Made by a program: the position numbers and the translations under genes. Shown here in pieces: positions 7,734 through 14,400 of a stretch of 20,560 nucleotides of DNA. Origin of the DNA: Bacteroidia bacterium. Lineage in GTDB: Bacteria > Bacteroidota > Bacteroidia > Bacteroidales > VadinHA17. Within the stretch, counting starts at the first letter, position 1. The number at the start of each line of letters is the position of its first letter. The notes beneath the pieces are model-generated. The model saw nothing but the letters and a program-made list of their open reading frames with translations. It ran no database searches and had not been told where the DNA came from. The stretch lies in the NCBI GenBank assembly GCA_026391515.1, contig JAPLEC010000344.1, forward strand, positions 1 to 20,560, written 5' to 3'.

Positions 7734-8594
7734 ATGAGACAGTTAAAGATTACCAAATCTATCACAAACAGGGAGAGTGCTTCACTCGATAAATATCTGC
7801 AGGAAATTGGTAAAGAAGAGTTGATTTCAGTAGAAGAAGAAGTTGAACTGGCTCAACGGATCAAGAAGGGAGACAGGACAGCTCTTGAAAAACTCACCAA
7901 GGCAAATCTGCGTTTCGTAGTTTCTGTTGCAAAACAGTATCAGAACCAGGGGCTCAGCCTCCCGGACCTTATTAATGAAGGGAATCTCGGGCTTATAAAA
8001 GCTGCTGAAAAATTTGATGAAACAAGAGGATTTAAGTTCATTTCATATGCCGTATGGTGGATAAGACAATCTATTCTCCAGGCTCTGGCCGAACAATCGA
8101 GAATAGTCAGATTACCGCTTAACCAGGTAGGCTCGCTTAATAAGATTAATAAAGCTTTCTCCAAGTTTGAGCAGGAGAATGAGCGTACTCCTTCACCGGA
8201 AGAGCTTGCAGATGTTCTTGAACTTCCGAAGGAGAAAGTGACTGATACTCTTAAAGTTTCAGGCAGACACGTTTCCGTGGATGCTCCATTCATTGAAGGA
8301 GAAGATAACAGTCTCCTCGATGTCCTTACGAATTCCGACTCACCAGTCGCAGATAAGCTTCTGATGGACGAGTCTCTGTCGAGGGAAATTTACAGGGCTC
8401 TAGCTACTCTTACCGAAAGAGAGAGAGATATTATCCGTTTCTTTTTTGGAATAGGTTGCCAGGAGATGACCCTTGAGGAGATTGGCGAAAAATTCGGACT
8501 TACCCGCGAAAGAGTACGTCAGATAAAAGAAAAAGCTATCAGACGGTTACGACATACCTCCAGAAGCAGACTGCTTAAAGGATATCTAGGATAA
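7734..8594 (+). CDS. rpoD: Primary sigma-70 factor of RNA polymerase
   Basis: A 286-residue housekeeping sigma factor of the compact Bacteroidota kind, which lacks region 1.1 and the non-conserved insert of proteobacterial RpoD. Region 1.2 is at about 12-45 (SLDKYLQEIGKEELISVEEE), region 2 at 50-120 with the core-binding DLINEGNLGLIKAAEKFD and the -10-reading YAVWWIRQSI, region 3 at about 125-200 (RLPLNQVGSLNKI), and region 4 at about 220-280 with the helix-turn-helix LTRERVRQIKEKAIRRLR. This protein recognises promoters such as the one in front of it, so autoregulation is likely. A strong terminator follows. Confidence 0.96.
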   Translation: MRQLKITKSITNRESASLDKYLQEIGKEELISVEEEVELAQRIKKGDRTALEKLTKANLRFVVSVAKQYQNQGLSLPDLINEGNLGLIKAAEKFDETRGFKFISYAVWWIRQSILQALAEQSRIVRLPLNQVGSLNKINKAFSKFEQENERTPSPEELADVLELPKEKVTDTLKVSGRHVSVDAPFIEGEDNSLLDVLTNSDSPVADKLLMDESLSREIYRALATLTERERDIIRFFFGIGCQEMTLEEIGEKFGLTRERVRQIKEKAIRRLRHTSRSRLLKGYLG

Positions 8595-8614
8595 TTTTCA
8601 AAGTGGATTTTATG

Positions 8615-8647
8615 AAAAAATGAGCCCCGGAGAGGCTCATTTTTTTT
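8615..8647. terminator. Intrinsic terminator of rpoD
   Basis: TGAGCC (8621-8626) and GGCTCA (8634-8639) form a perfect stem around a 7-base loop. The stem is flanked by six A's before and eight T's after, so it extends as an A/T helix and could work in both directions. It starts 20 nt after the rpoD stop codon. Confidence 0.88.
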
Positions 8648-8648
8648 A

Positions 8649-8735
8649 TGCCTGCATAGAAAATAGCAGGCCGGGGGAAAATTATCCTTAAAAATAAAAA
8701 GATTTTTTTGGATTTTTATGAAAATTGGAATAATG
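8649..8735. other. Gene-free A/T-rich stretch left of the first direct repeat
   Basis: This is part of the 353-bp gene-free interval 8595-8947. It holds one small hairpin (GCCTGC 8650-8655 with GCAGGC 8666-8671, 10-base loop) directly behind the terminator, then A/T-rich sequence with no motif recognised. The rest of the interval is the first 66-bp repeat and the left REP-like units, listed separately. Confidence 0.5.
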
Positions 8736-8801
8736 ATAAAAAAAAATCGAAAATTAACATGTGTGCTCATTTTTTAAGTAGGTTTGTTTTGATTCTTGAT
8801 C
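8736..8801 (+). repeat. 66-bp direct repeat, left copy
   Basis: Every base of 8736-8801 is identical to 9715-9780, including a run of nine A's. With one mismatch the match extends left to 8732. It begins ATAAAAAAAAATCG and ends GATTCTTGATC. It contains the -7-like octamer TAGGTTTG (8779-8786). The right copy leads directly into uvrB; this left copy leads into the REP/transposase cassette, so any promoter in it would read antisense to the transposase gene. Confidence 0.95.
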
Positions 8802-8810
8802 CCTTTATCA

Positions 8811-8929
8811 CGACGAAATCAAAGACTTAGCCAAGCTACGATGAAATTACGAAATCACGCACCTTAGCAAAGCGAAGTTTATAACTTCGCCGAGCTGTTC
8901 TGTCAAAAAAACGAAATCACAGACATCAA
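8811..8929 (+). repeat. Left REP-like units, one intact and several decayed
   Basis: The intact unit is GCGAAGTTTATAACTTCGC (8872-8890; 8-bp stem, 3-base loop) followed by CGAGCTGT. Decayed units: 8813-8837 matches the right-side unit 9683-9707 at 20 of 25 positions; 8911-8927 matches it at 14 of 17; and 8849-8858 repeats ACGAAATCAC of 8911-8920. All read in the same orientation. Confidence 0.75.
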
Positions 8930-8947
8930 CAGATACTAAGTTGGTTT

Positions 8948-9514
8948 CTATCTGTAAGTATACCAGGGAAGAACTAAAACCTGAATATCAATAGGTGCAT
9001 CTAAAGAAGCATAATTTCGTGCACTTGAATATAAATAATCCTCTGGATTTCTGACAATTCCAGCTCTTACTGGATTTTCATGTATATAATCAATTTTTTC
9101 TCTGATAAATTCATTGCTATAAAGTAAAACAGCATGGTTTTCATGTGTCCAGACCTGATACACTTCATTACGGGTATGTTGTGAAGCCCTAAATTTGAAT
9201 CTGTTCAATAACCAGTCCTTTCGGCTTTCATTAACTTCTAATAATGTATTGATAATCCTCTTACTGGTAAATTTCTTAATATCTCTGATTGCTGAACTTA
9301 ATTGACCTGTTGAACTGTGAGCAATCAAATGAACATGGTTCGACATGATAACATATGCAAAAAGATCAAATCCTTTATTCTCAATTGAATATTTAAAACT
9401 GTCTATAATAATATCCTTGTAAACCTTTCTTGTAAAAACATCAAGCCAATCAATAATCTGGAAAGTAAGGAAGTACAATGCATCCTGATCTTTAATTTGA
9501 TATCCGGTTGTCAT
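8948..9514 (-). CDS. REP-associated tyrosine transposase (Y1_Tnp, HUH)
   Basis: A 188-residue single-strand DNA transposase/nuclease of the TnpA-REP (RAYT) group. It has the N-terminal segment ALYFLTFQIIDWLDVFTR typical of Bacteroidota members, the metal-binding HUH motif NHVHLIA (His60, His62), and the helix with the likely catalytic Tyr143 in YIHENPVRAGIV, followed by PEDYLYSSARNYAS. Length is normal for the group (about 165-190) and longer than IS200 TnpA. Both key motifs are intact, so the protein may be active. It is flanked by REP-like hairpins and by 66-bp direct repeats and has no partner gene, which fits RAYTs, usually single copy and domesticated. It is on the opposite strand to rpoD and uvrB. 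Confidence 0.9.
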   Translation of the reverse strand: MTTGYQIKDQDALYFLTFQIIDWLDVFTRKVYKDIIIDSFKYSIENKGFDLFAYVIMSNHVHLIAHSSTGQLSSAIRDIKKFTSKRIINTLLEVNESRKDWLLNRFKFRASQHTRNEVYQVWTHENHAVLLYSNEFIREKIDYIHENPVRAGIVRNPEDYLYSSARNYASLDAPIDIQVLVLPWYTYR

Positions 9515-9625
9515 ATAGCACTAATTTTGAACGAGACAATCTTGACTTCTAATTTACACAAAAAGAAACAATATCTAAATATCAATTTTATTGAATTATA
9601 AGAAATCTATCAGAACTATTTGCTA

Positions 9626-9709
9626 AGCGAAGTTTGTAACTTCGCTTGATTTAAATGTAGTCTCAGACTACACTTTACCACCGCGAAGTCACAGACTTCG
9701 CCGAGCTGT
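9626..9709 (+). repeat. Right REP-like units, three hairpins
   Basis: Three hairpins with 3-base loops lie in a row: GCGAAGTTTGTAACTTCGC (9627-9645), TGTAGTCTCAGACTACA (9656-9672) and GCGAAGTCACAGACTTCGC (9683-9701). The first and third share their stem with the intact left unit at 8872. The third also shares the tail CGAGCTGT (9702-9709). The octamer TTTGCTAA before the first hairpin (9619-9626) is the reverse complement of TTAGCAAA in front of the left hairpin (8864-8871). Confidence 0.8.
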
Positions 9710-9714
9710 AAATA

Positions 9715-9780
9715 ATAAAAAAAAATCGAAAATTAACATGTGTGCTCATTTTTTAAGTAGGTTTGTTTTGATTCTTGATC
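9715..9780 (+). repeat. 66-bp direct repeat, right copy (uvrB promoter region)
   Basis: Identical to 8736-8801. It ends 17 nt before the uvrB start codon and holds the presumed uvrB -7 element. Its left boundary touches the tail of the last REP-like hairpin. Confidence 0.95.
9758..9765 (+). promoter_or_regulatory. Putative uvrB -7 element
   Basis: TAGGTTTG matches TAnnTTTG. The expected transcription start is near 9771, giving a leader of about 26 nt to the ATG at 9798. No TTTG is found at the ideal distance upstream, so the -33 element is weak or missing. No Shine-Dalgarno sequence is visible before the ATG. Confidence 0.5.
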
Positions 9781-9797
9781 TTCGAACTCTACCCTGA

Positions 9798-11813
9798 ATG
9801 GATTTTAAACTCATATCGGATTTTGTCCCAACCGGCGACCAGCCTGAAGCTATTGAACAGCTTGTCGATGGACTGAAAAAAGGAGTTCCTTTTCAGACGC
9901 TGCTTGGGGTTACAGGTTCAGGGAAGACATTTACTATTGCCAATGTAATTGAAAAGGTAAACCGACCGGTGCTTGTTCTGAGTCATAATAAGACTCTTGC
10001 CGCTCAGCTTTATGGAGAATTCCGGCAATTCTTCCCGGAAAACAGTGTCGAATATTTCGTATCATATTATGATTATTACCAGCCGGAAGCATATTTGCCT
10101 GTTTCAGATACTTATATTGAAAAAGACCTCTCAATAAATGAAGACATCGAAAAACTCCGGTTAAGCGCCACTTCATCCCTGCTTTCAGGCCGTAAAGATG
10201 TTATAGTAGTTTCTTCTGTATCCTGTATTTACGGCATTGGCAATCCTGATGATTTTCATTCAAATACAGTGCAGGTGGTAAAAGGCCAGAATATCGCCAG
10301 AAATCAATTTCTCAGGAAGCTGGTTGACAGCCTTTATTCACGCAATGAACTTGAATTCAGACATGGTACTTTCAGAGTAAGGGGAGATACAGTCGATATT
10401 TACCCTGCTTATGCTGATATAGCTGTCCGTATAGTCTTTTTTGGTGACCAGGTCGAAGAGATATATACATTTGATCCGGTAAGCGGGAACCGGTTGGAAA
10501 TCCTGAATGAGTACATAATTTATCCTGCAAATATTTTTGTTACCACACGAGACAGAATTAACCAGGCAATCAGCCAGATACAGGATGACCTCGTCCGCCA
10601 GGTGACCCATTTCAATGATATCGGGAAAAAGGAAGAAGCAAAAAGACTTGAACAAAGGGTCTTATATGATCTTGAAATGATAAAAGAGCTTGGCTATTGC
10701 AGCGGCATCGAAAACTATTCCCGCTATTTTGACGGACGGAAATCAGGAACAAGACCTTTCTGTCTTCTTGATTATTTTCCTGATGATTTCATAACAATTA
10801 TTGATGAAAGCCATGCAAGCATTCCCCAGATCAGGGGAATGTACGGAGGTGATCATTCACGTAAGCAGACACTCGTCGAATATGGATTCAGACTCCCGGC
10901 TGCACTTGATAACAGACCGATGCGAATCGAAGAGTTTGAAGCTCTCACAGGTCAGATAATCTTTGTCAGTGCTACTCCGGCTGATTATGAACTCGAAAAA
11001 AGCGAAGGTGTATTTGTTGATCAGGTAATCCGACCAACAGGACTCCTCGATCCGTCGATTGAAGTGAGACCCAGCCTTAACCAGATCGACAACCTGATAG
11101 ATGAGATAAGGGAGAGAGCAAAGGCAGGAGAGAGAACACTCGTCACTACGATCACCAAGCGAATGGCCGAAGAGTTATCCTCTTACTTCCTTAGATTTGA
11201 CATAAGGTGCCGGTATATTCATTCCGATATTGATACCATTGAGCGTATTGAAATAATGGAGGGGCTGAGGACAGGAGCATTCGATGTACTCGTCGGTGTC
11301 AACCTCCTGAGGGAAGGTCTTGATCTGCCGGAGGTTTCGCTTGTTGCAATACTTGATGCAGATAAAGAAGGATTTTTAAGATCTTCACGATCGTTGACTC
11401 AAACTGCCGGAAGAGCTGCCAGAAACCTTAATGGTAAGGTCATTATGTATGCTGATACGATTACGGGCAGTATGCAAATGACTATCAATGAAACAAACAG
11501 ACGCAGAGATAAACAATTAAGATACAATGAAGCAATGGGGATAATCCCGTCCCAGATAGTCAGGAAAACAGGATCCATACTGATAGGTCTGAGCAAGAAA
11601 GGTGTTGCTGTAAAAGCCTACATCGAACCTGAACGACCTGATATTGCAGCAGATCCTGTGGTCAAATATATGAACCGCGAGGCTCTTGAAAAGGCAATAG
11701 AAAAATCAAGGAAAAGCATGGAGAAAGCAGCTTCTGAACTTAATTTTATCGAAGCTGCCAGATTTAGAGATGAGATGTCTGCCTTGCAAAAACTGCTTAA
11801 AAATAGGAGTTAG
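9798..11813 (+). CDS. uvrB: Excinuclease ABC subunit B
   Basis: A 671-residue DNA-damage verification helicase of nucleotide excision repair; it takes over the lesion from UvrA and recruits UvrC. The start FKLISDFVPTGDQPEAIEQL is typical. Walker A is GVTGSGKT (37-44). The damage-probing beta-hairpin is at about 90-116 (YYDYYQPEAYLPVSDTYIEK). Walker B is DESH (336-339), and helicase motif VI has QTAGRAARN near 537-545. The UVR domain that contacts UvrC is at about 632-667 (ASELNFIEAARFRDEM). Length is normal and all motifs are intact. The REP/RAYT cassette lies directly upstream, but the promoter seems to have been restored by the duplicated 66 bp. Confidence 0.98.
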   Translation: MDFKLISDFVPTGDQPEAIEQLVDGLKKGVPFQTLLGVTGSGKTFTIANVIEKVNRPVLVLSHNKTLAAQLYGEFRQFFPENSVEYFVSYYDYYQPEAYLPVSDTYIEKDLSINEDIEKLRLSATSSLLSGRKDVIVVSSVSCIYGIGNPDDFHSNTVQVVKGQNIARNQFLRKLVDSLYSRNELEFRHGTFRVRGDTVDIYPAYADIAVRIVFFGDQVEEIYTFDPVSGNRLEILNEYIIYPANIFVTTRDRINQAISQIQDDLVRQVTHFNDIGKKEEAKRLEQRVLYDLEMIKELGYCSGIENYSRYFDGRKSGTRPFCLLDYFPDDFITIIDESHASIPQIRGMYGGDHSRKQTLVEYGFRLPAALDNRPMRIEEFEALTGQIIFVSATPADYELEKSEGVFVDQVIRPTGLLDPSIEVRPSLNQIDNLIDEIRERAKAGERTLVTTITKRMAEELSSYFLRFDIRCRYIHSDIDTIERIEIMEGLRTGAFDVLVGVNLLREGLDLPEVSLVAILDADKEGFLRSSRSLTQTAGRAARNLNGKVIMYADTITGSMQMTINETNRRRDKQLRYNEAMGIIPSQIVRKTGSILIGLSKKGVAVKAYIEPERPDIAADPVVKYMNREALEKAIEKSRKSMEKAASELNFIEAARFRDEMSALQKLLKNRS

Positions 11814-11865
11814 CAGTTGGCAGTGAGCAATTGGCAATTATTACAATTTTTGCCAACTGCTTTTT
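11812..11865. terminator. Terminator-like inverted repeat between uvrB and the convergent gene
   Basis: AGCAGTTGGCA (11812-11822) pairs perfectly with TGCCAACTGCT (11851-11861), followed by T's to 11865. The left arm begins inside the uvrB stop codon. A competing stem is possible between TTGGCAA (11831-11837) and TTGCCAA (11850-11856), and another TTGCCAA lies at 11871-11877. It may end uvrB transcription; the long loop makes this uncertain. Confidence 0.5.
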
Positions 11866-11904
11866 GCTGATTGCCAACTATGTTCTAAACAAATGAACCG
11901 AACA

Positions 11905-12738
11905 CTAATTCTGAAGATATGCAGCCCAATCGCTTTTTGAGGAATCAGTTGTTACCGTACCGGTCATTTTTGATCCATCTACTGATCCTTTATATAATGC
12001 TTCTCCGATTCTGAAAGTAATTTCATTTCCTTTAAGCCGGCCGTCTGTAATTGAAGACGATTTCCCATTCGTCAGGAGTGTGCCATGGATCATCTGGAAT
12101 TCCTGTTTTAGTGAAAGCTCATCTTGTCCAAGTTTCCATGTCCCGTCAACTTTGGAAGGTACAATCCATAACAGTGCTGTGTTCCAGCTATCCCAGTTTT
12201 CATCCGTGGAAACTTCATAATCGGGTACCCATTCACCCATCGTAAAGGTATTTGATACAATCCGGGTTCCGGGTTTAAGGTCAAACAGCCGTGGTCTTAG
12301 CTTCAAATTGATCTCAGGAAGCAGAAACATTGTTATCACTGTCGCTTTTAACAGGTCACACTCAAAAAGATCACCCTGAATAAATTCTGTTTTGTCGCTC
12401 ACTCCGTCAATCTCGGCATTTCTTTTTGAAAGCGCTACCATGTCGGGATTATACTCTATGCCAAGGGCATGTGCGCCTATTTTAGCTGCAGCAATTACGG
12501 TGCGTCCGTCGCCTGATCCTAGATCTATAACATAATCATCCGGAGTGACTTTCGCAATCGACAACATTAAACTGACTAGCTCCGGCGGTGTGGGAACCCA
12601 AACGACATCTTTCCCTTTCTGACCTACTTCCGGAATAAATCCGTTATTTCCCTTGATATCCTGTGCCGGAAGACATTCGGAAAATATAAATAGTAACAGT
12701 ACTGAAAGTGAGCGGCTAATAATATTTGTAGGCTTCAT
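11905..12738 (-). CDS. Class I SAM-dependent methyltransferase-fold protein with signal peptide
   Basis: A 277-residue protein. Residues 1-26 look like a Sec signal peptide (hydrophobic SVLLLFIFS, then LPAQ). Residues about 44-195 are a Rossmann methyltransferase core: motif I VIDLGSGDGRTVIAAA (70-85), the ribose-binding acidic residue Glu95 in GIEYNPD, a QGDLF segment at 121-125, and TMFLLPEINLKLRP. The last 80 residues are a beta-rich tail with repeated Gly/Thr strands. The core is complete, so the fold is well supported; substrate unknown. The ATG has a clear AAGGAT upstream. It lies 28 nt behind the FAD oxidoreductase gene and is probably cotranscribed. SAM is not expected outside the cytoplasm, so export and activity are hard to reconcile. 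Confidence 0.8.
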   Translation of the reverse strand: MKPTNIISRSLSVLLLFIFSECLPAQDIKGNNGFIPEVGQKGKDVVWVPTPPELVSLMLSIAKVTPDDYVIDLGSGDGRTVIAAAKIGAHALGIEYNPDMVALSKRNAEIDGVSDKTEFIQGDLFECDLLKATVITMFLLPEINLKLRPRLFDLKPGTRIVSNTFTMGEWVPDYEVSTDENWDSWNTALLWIVPSKVDGTWKLGQDELSLKQEFQMIHGTLLTNGKSSSITDGRLKGNEITFRIGEALYKGSVDGSKMTGTVTTDSSKSDWAAYLQN

Positions 12739-12766
12739 TTATTTATCCTTTTTGAAAATTGATGTG

Positions 12767-13897
12767 TCAGTTTTTCTGTTTTCTTACTATCCCATGCACG
12801 TAGTTTGATATTGCTATACAGGATGTCAGTCCGGGAGATTCCATTCCGATAAGGTTAATAAATCCCTGATACCCTCTGCTGCTCTCTTCCATAATATAGA
12901 AATCCCTGATTTGCTCACCCGGTTTCTGTGTTTTGGGTCTGATACCTGCCATCTCAGGAACTATATCATCAAATTCAAGAAAGGGAAGGAATTTCTTTGC
13001 AGATTTCCAGAAAGCTTCCTGTTTTCCGGGATTGACTTTATAATCATAAACATTTGATTCAAGGTATGTTACATCGGGTCCGAGCTTTACTCCTCCTCCC
13101 ATATCTATTGTGACATGTATTCCTATTCCTTCCATATTTTTATGAGGAACCGGATAAACAAGCCTGCTTATGAGCTTGTTTTTTGGCGGATTCACTTTGA
13201 AATATTCCCCCTTACAAAATTGGATAGTCAGCTTATCGTCCTTTATGCCTGTCATTTCGGAAATTTTATCGGAGGTTAAACCGGCTGAATTGATGATGGT
13301 ACCTGCTGTAAACCTGTAATGATTGTTATCAGCGTCAAGAAGTGTTATCTCATACCCTTTATCTATTTTATTAATACCTTTCACTTCACTGCCATATACG
13401 ATCTCTCCTCCATTATTAAGTGTGTTAGTTTCAAGACGTTTCATAAGGGAGTGAGTATCCACGATTCCGGTTGTAGGAGAGTAGAGGGCTTTTAATGCGA
13501 AGATGTTTGGTTCAAGTTCAGCAACCTGATTCTGATCCAAAACTGCCAGGTCAACTCCATTTTTACCTGCTGTAATCTTAATGCCCTCAATAACAGCAAT
13601 CTCTTCTTTACTGGTTGCAACTATCAGCTTACCGCAATTCTTAAAAGGTATATCGTACTTTTTGCAATAATCATAGAGAAGAGCTTTCCCCTCGACGCAT
13701 AATCTTGCTTTAAAACTTCCTTCCGGATAATAGATACCGGCATGAATTACTTCGCTGTTCCGGCTGCTGATCTCCTGACCAAAAGTCGGATGTTTTTCAA
13801 TCAGGTAAACGTTTCTGAAATCTTGTGAAATTTTTTCCGCTATTGCCAGTCCAATAACTCCTGCTCCGATAATAGTTATATCAGTGTCCACTTTCAA
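12767..13897 (-). CDS. FAD-dependent oxidoreductase, L-2-hydroxyglutarate oxidase (LhgO)-like
   Basis: A 376-residue flavoprotein of the DAO superfamily. The N-terminal dinucleotide fold is IIGAGVIGLAIAE (Gly11, Gly13, Gly16) with the ribose-binding Glu34 in YLIEKHPTFG. The block SSRNSEVIHAGIYYPEGSFKA (44-64) and the C-terminal LIGMESPGLTSCIAI are typical of LhgO/L2HGDH-like enzymes, which oxidise L-2-hydroxyglutarate to 2-oxoglutarate; the substrate here is inferred only. The reading frame can start with TTG at 13897 or with GTG two codons later (13891). An AGG 8 nt before the GTG favours the GTG; no ATG is available near. It is followed by the exported methyltransferase-fold gene. Confidence 0.8.
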   Translation of the reverse strand: MKVDTDITIIGAGVIGLAIAEKISQDFRNVYLIEKHPTFGQEISSRNSEVIHAGIYYPEGSFKARLCVEGKALLYDYCKKYDIPFKNCGKLIVATSKEEIAVIEGIKITAGKNGVDLAVLDQNQVAELEPNIFALKALYSPTTGIVDTHSLMKRLETNTLNNGGEIVYGSEVKGINKIDKGYEITLLDADNNHYRFTAGTIINSAGLTSDKISEMTGIKDDKLTIQFCKGEYFKVNPPKNKLISRLVYPVPHKNMEGIGIHVTIDMGGGVKLGPDVTYLESNVYDYKVNPGKQEAFWKSAKKFLPFLEFDDIVPEMAGIRPKTQKPGEQIRDFYIMEESSRGYQGFINLIGMESPGLTSCIAISNYVHGIVRKQKN

Positions 13898-14009
13898 ACC
13901 TGATTTAAAGTATAATAAAACCTCTTACAGAATCATTCCCGGATGATCCTGGAAATATCTAAACTTCCAAAAATAAATGAAAAAGCTAATTCAGCTCAAC
14001 AACAACAGC

Positions 14010-14213
14010 TTATTCTTTCTTACACTGACATCTGAAAAGAAAAACAAACAGAGCAATAGTTATCAGAAAGAAACTGTTGGCAACATGAAAATAATTCACA
14101 ACATGCTGAATAGGCAGAATACTCTTGCCGATGAGTCCTGAGATCACTCCCAGCAGGATAATGAGAACTCCAATACAGGCTGAAGTCCATGCAATCCAGT
14201 TTAGTGCCTTCAT
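14010..14213 (-). CDS. Small membrane protein of unknown function
   Basis: 67 residues with two predicted transmembrane helices (about 8-28 and 41-60). The loop SILPIQHVVNYFHVANSFF between them carries two histidines, and the C-terminus RCQCKKE has two cysteines and positive charge. The second helix followed by RCQCKK suggests a cytoplasmic end. A consensus promoter (14255-14286) stands at the right distance, and codon use looks coding. An overlapping minus-strand frame (14020-14253) is a shadow. Function unknown; a small conserved Bacteroidota protein is likely but was not checked. Confidence 0.7.
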   Translation of the reverse strand: MKALNWIAWTSACIGVLIILLGVISGLIGKSILPIQHVVNYFHVANSFFLITIALFVFLFRCQCKKE

Positions 14214-14254
14214 AATAATAGTTTTTAGTTAATAACTCTATGCCATTCTTCAAT

Positions 14255-14286
14255 CAAAGATATTAATAAACAATATACTTGTCAAG
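14255..14286 (-). promoter_or_regulatory. Promoter of the small membrane protein gene
   Basis: On the minus strand CTTG (14286-14283), a 20-bp spacer and TATCTTTG (14262-14255) match the Bacteroidota consensus except for the first T. The expected start of transcription is near 14248, giving a leader of about 35 nt before the ATG at 14213. Confidence 0.65.
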
Positions 14287-14400
14287 CAGTTCCTTCATTA
14301 ATTAAGATCAGTTTTCAGAAGAAAAATTGGCATGAAGATTGCGTCACCGGAATTATTAAGTGAAAAAAATTAACTTTAAGGCTTTATTCAGATCGTAAGA

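Larger units (their letters stand above)
8802..9714. mobile_element. RAYT/REP cassette bracketed by 66-bp direct repeats
   Basis: A 913-bp segment between the two 66-bp repeats holds one Y1 transposase gene (minus strand, 8948-9514) and REP-like palindromes on both sides. Removing the segment plus one repeat copy would rejoin the rpoD terminator region to uvrB without a gap, which suggests that the segment was inserted. RAYT genes flanked by REP sequences are an established arrangement. A long target duplication is not expected for HUH single-strand transposition, so the way it was inserted is unclear. Alternatives are a segmental duplication or recombination between existing repeats. Confidence 0.7.

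Noticed and set aside
8948..9514. A classical IS200/IS605 insertion sequence
   Set aside because: The protein has the RAYT length and sequence style, there is no tnpB, and the flanks are REP-like hairpin groups rather than defined IS200 ends.
8811..9709. A small CRISPR array
   Set aside because: The repeats are palindromes with irregular spacing and interrupted by a gene, without regular spacers or cas genes.
8736..9780. Reading the 66-bp repeats as attL/attR of an integrative element
   Set aside because: No integrase or recombinase gene and no tRNA are present; the only enzyme is an HUH transposase, and the repeats include a promoter element.
14020..14253. A 77-codon minus-strand frame overlapping the small membrane protein
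   Set aside because: It covers the same bases in another frame, gives no hydrophobic pattern, and its start would lie almost at the predicted transcription start.
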